Notes under the pieces: model-generated
Told to the model about the DNA's origin: nothing
The model's database searches: none
Seen by the model: only the letters and a program-made list of their open reading frames with translations
Program-made: the position numbers and the translations under genes
Shown: piece after piece, positions 59,147 through 60,145 of the stretch
Numbering within the stretch: the stretch's first letter is position 1
Layout: every line of letters starts with the position of its first letter
Assembly (NCBI RefSeq): GCF_008370045.1
Contig: NZ_VOBN01000031.1
Location: 1-60,145 of the forward strand
Origin: Pseudomonas sp. ANT_J12
GTDB lineage: Bacteria > Pseudomonadota > Gammaproteobacteria > Pseudomonadales > Pseudomonadaceae
Reading direction: 5' to 3'
DNA: 60,145 nt

Positions 59147-59959
59147 TCAGTCCAGAAATTCGGGTTTCTGTTTGCTCATATGGGCGGCCATGGCCACGCG
59201 CAAATCGGTGGATTGCAGCATGGCGGCGTTCCAGGTGGCGACGTATTCGAGGCCGTCGTCGATGCGATGGTCGCGCATGTAGCTGATCATTTCCTTGGTG
59301 CCGGTGATGGCAATCGGCGACTTGCCGGCGATCTCCCGGGCAATGCCCATCACGCCATCGAGCAGGCTGTCGCGGTCGCTGTAGACCCGATTGACCAGGC
59401 CCATGCCGCGCGCTTCCTCGGCACCAAAGTGGCGACCAGTGTAAGCCAGTTCACGCAGCATGCCGTCACCGATGATCCGCGGCAAGCGTTGCAAGGTGCC
59501 GACGTCGGCGGCCATGCCGATGTCGATTTCCTTGATCGAGAATTGTGCGTCTTCGGCGGCGTAGCGCATGTCGCAGGCGGCGATCAGGTCGATAGCGCCG
59601 CCCAGGCAGTAACCCTGGATCGCGGCAAGCACCGGTTTGCGGCAATTATCGACCGCATTGAATGAGGCTTGCAGGGTGAGGATCTTGCGCCGCAGCAGGC
59701 GCGCATTGCGCCCGACATCCTTGCCCAGTTCGTTGGCCACGCCGGCCAGCATCATCAGGTCGATGCCCGAGGAAAAGTGCTTGCCGGCGCCGCTCAGGAA
59801 CACCACCCGCACTTCGTCGGTGTCGTCGATCCACTGGAAAATCTCGATGATCTCGCTCCAGAACGCGGCGTTCATCGCGTTGATCTTGTCCGGGCGGTTG
59901 ATCTGCACATGGGCGATTTTGTCAGCGAGTTCGACGGTGAACGCGGTGTACTGAGACAT
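59147..59959 (-). CDS. Delta(3,5)-delta(2,4)-dienoyl-CoA isomerase-like crotonase
   Basis: Crotonase of 270 residues. The oxyanion stretch is KHFSSGIDLMML. Three acidic residues, D124, E144 (KEIDIG) and D152 (AADVGTLQRLP), have the same spacing (20 and 28) as the catalytic Asp/Glu/Asp of mammalian ECH1 dienoyl-CoA isomerase. It would help oxidise fatty acids with odd-numbered double bonds. ATG 59959 is used because the fold begins there; the frame is open to 60097 without a plausible coding extension. Confidence 0.88.
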   Translation of the reverse strand: MSQYTAFTVELADKIAHVQINRPDKINAMNAAFWSEIIEIFQWIDDTDEVRVVFLSGAGKHFSSGIDLMMLAGVANELGKDVGRNARLLRRKILTLQASFNAVDNCRKPVLAAIQGYCLGGAIDLIAACDMRYAAEDAQFSIKEIDIGMAADVGTLQRLPRIIGDGMLRELAYTGRHFGAEEARGMGLVNRVYSDRDSLLDGVMGIAREIAGKSPIAITGTKEMISYMRDHRIDDGLEYVATWNAAMLQSTDLRVAMAAHMSKQKPEFLD

Positions 59960-60082
59960 GGCAGTGATCCTTGACCGGGCGGAAAATGAGGCCCGAACTA
60001 TAACAAGGCATCGTGGGTGGGAGTAAGGCAGTGGTTCGGCCAAATGCGGGACTGGTTTTGGGTGCTGTGGTGTCTGGTCTGG

Positions 60083-60145
60083 CGCCTTCGCGGGCAAGCC
60101 TCGCTCCTACAGGGATCGCGCGCCCCTGTAGGAGCGAGGCTTGCC
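60083..60145. repeat. REP pair, cut by window end
   Basis: GGGCAAGCCTCGCTCCTAC followed after about 17 bases by GTAGGAGCGAGGCTTGCC at the end of the window. Confidence 0.85.

Overview
This 60 kb window is bacterial chromosome, almost certainly from a Pseudomonas of the fluorescens group. The evidence is high GC content, many copies of the REP sequence built on GGGCAAGCCTCGCTCCTAC and its partner orientation, the arnBCADTEF-ugd gene order typical of pseudomonads, and SfnG, EfeUOB and HscC proteins of Pseudomonas type. No rRNA, tRNA, CRISPR array or prophage was recognised. All functions are read from motifs and remembered family features; no database search was possible.

Layout. 0.1-3.6 kb: a pqiA-pqiA-pqiB-pqiC operon for lipid transport between the membranes, with PqiA split into two genes. 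3.9-19.9 kb: a lipopolysaccharide modification region. It has an Ais-like phosphatase, a second ArnT and another GT-C glycosyltransferase, then a lone tyrosine recombinase on the opposite strand, then the complete arnBCADTEF-ugd operon (aminoarabinose on lipid A) with one more GT-C gene appended. 20-22 kb: an acetyltransferase and an AT-richer type VI secretion cargo module (Hcp, a DUF4225-like toxin candidate, a small membrane protein that may be its immunity protein).

22-32.3 kb: a LysR regulator divergent from a catabolic island of an argininosuccinate-lyase-like C-N lyase, a three-gene polar amino acid ABC importer, two overlapping NodB/PuuE-type deacetylase paralogues (the second lacks a metal-ligand histidine), an MmgE/PrpD-family protein and an MFS transporter. 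C-N lyase plus MmgE/PrpD epimerase plus amino acid importer is the set known for breakdown of iminodisuccinate/EDDS-type aminopolycarboxylates. I regard this as the strongest candidate for an undescribed pathway in the window.

32.4-42.8 kb: an HPP-family membrane protein, then two facing groups of acyl-CoA genes (3-hydroxyisobutyryl-CoA hydrolase, two acyl-CoA dehydrogenases, enoyl-CoA hydratase, thiolase, short-chain dehydrogenase, acyl-CoA synthetase) that together cover the CoA-ester part of valine and isoleucine breakdown, with an AraC-type regulator. 43-47.4 kb: an HscC Hsp70, a membrane-bound J-domain-like protein and a DUF3829-like protein. 47.5-51.7 kb: a Fur-box-preceded EfeU-EfeO-EfeB-EfeM iron uptake operon.

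51.9-60.1 kb: phosphatidylserine synthase PssA, a TetR regulator with a perfect palindrome before its start, an NTF2-like DUF1348 protein, the sulfone monooxygenase SfnG with a clear sigma-54 promoter, a divergent sulfur-acquisition oxidoreductase, a TauE/SafE exporter, NudC and a dienoyl-CoA isomerase-like protein. Three repeat families are scattered between genes: REP pairs, a 106-bp element bounded by GATCGTTCCCACGC arms, and a 110-bp element bounded by TGTGGCGAGGGGGCTTG arms. One copy of the 106-bp element has become the C-terminal tail of the MmgE/PrpD protein.
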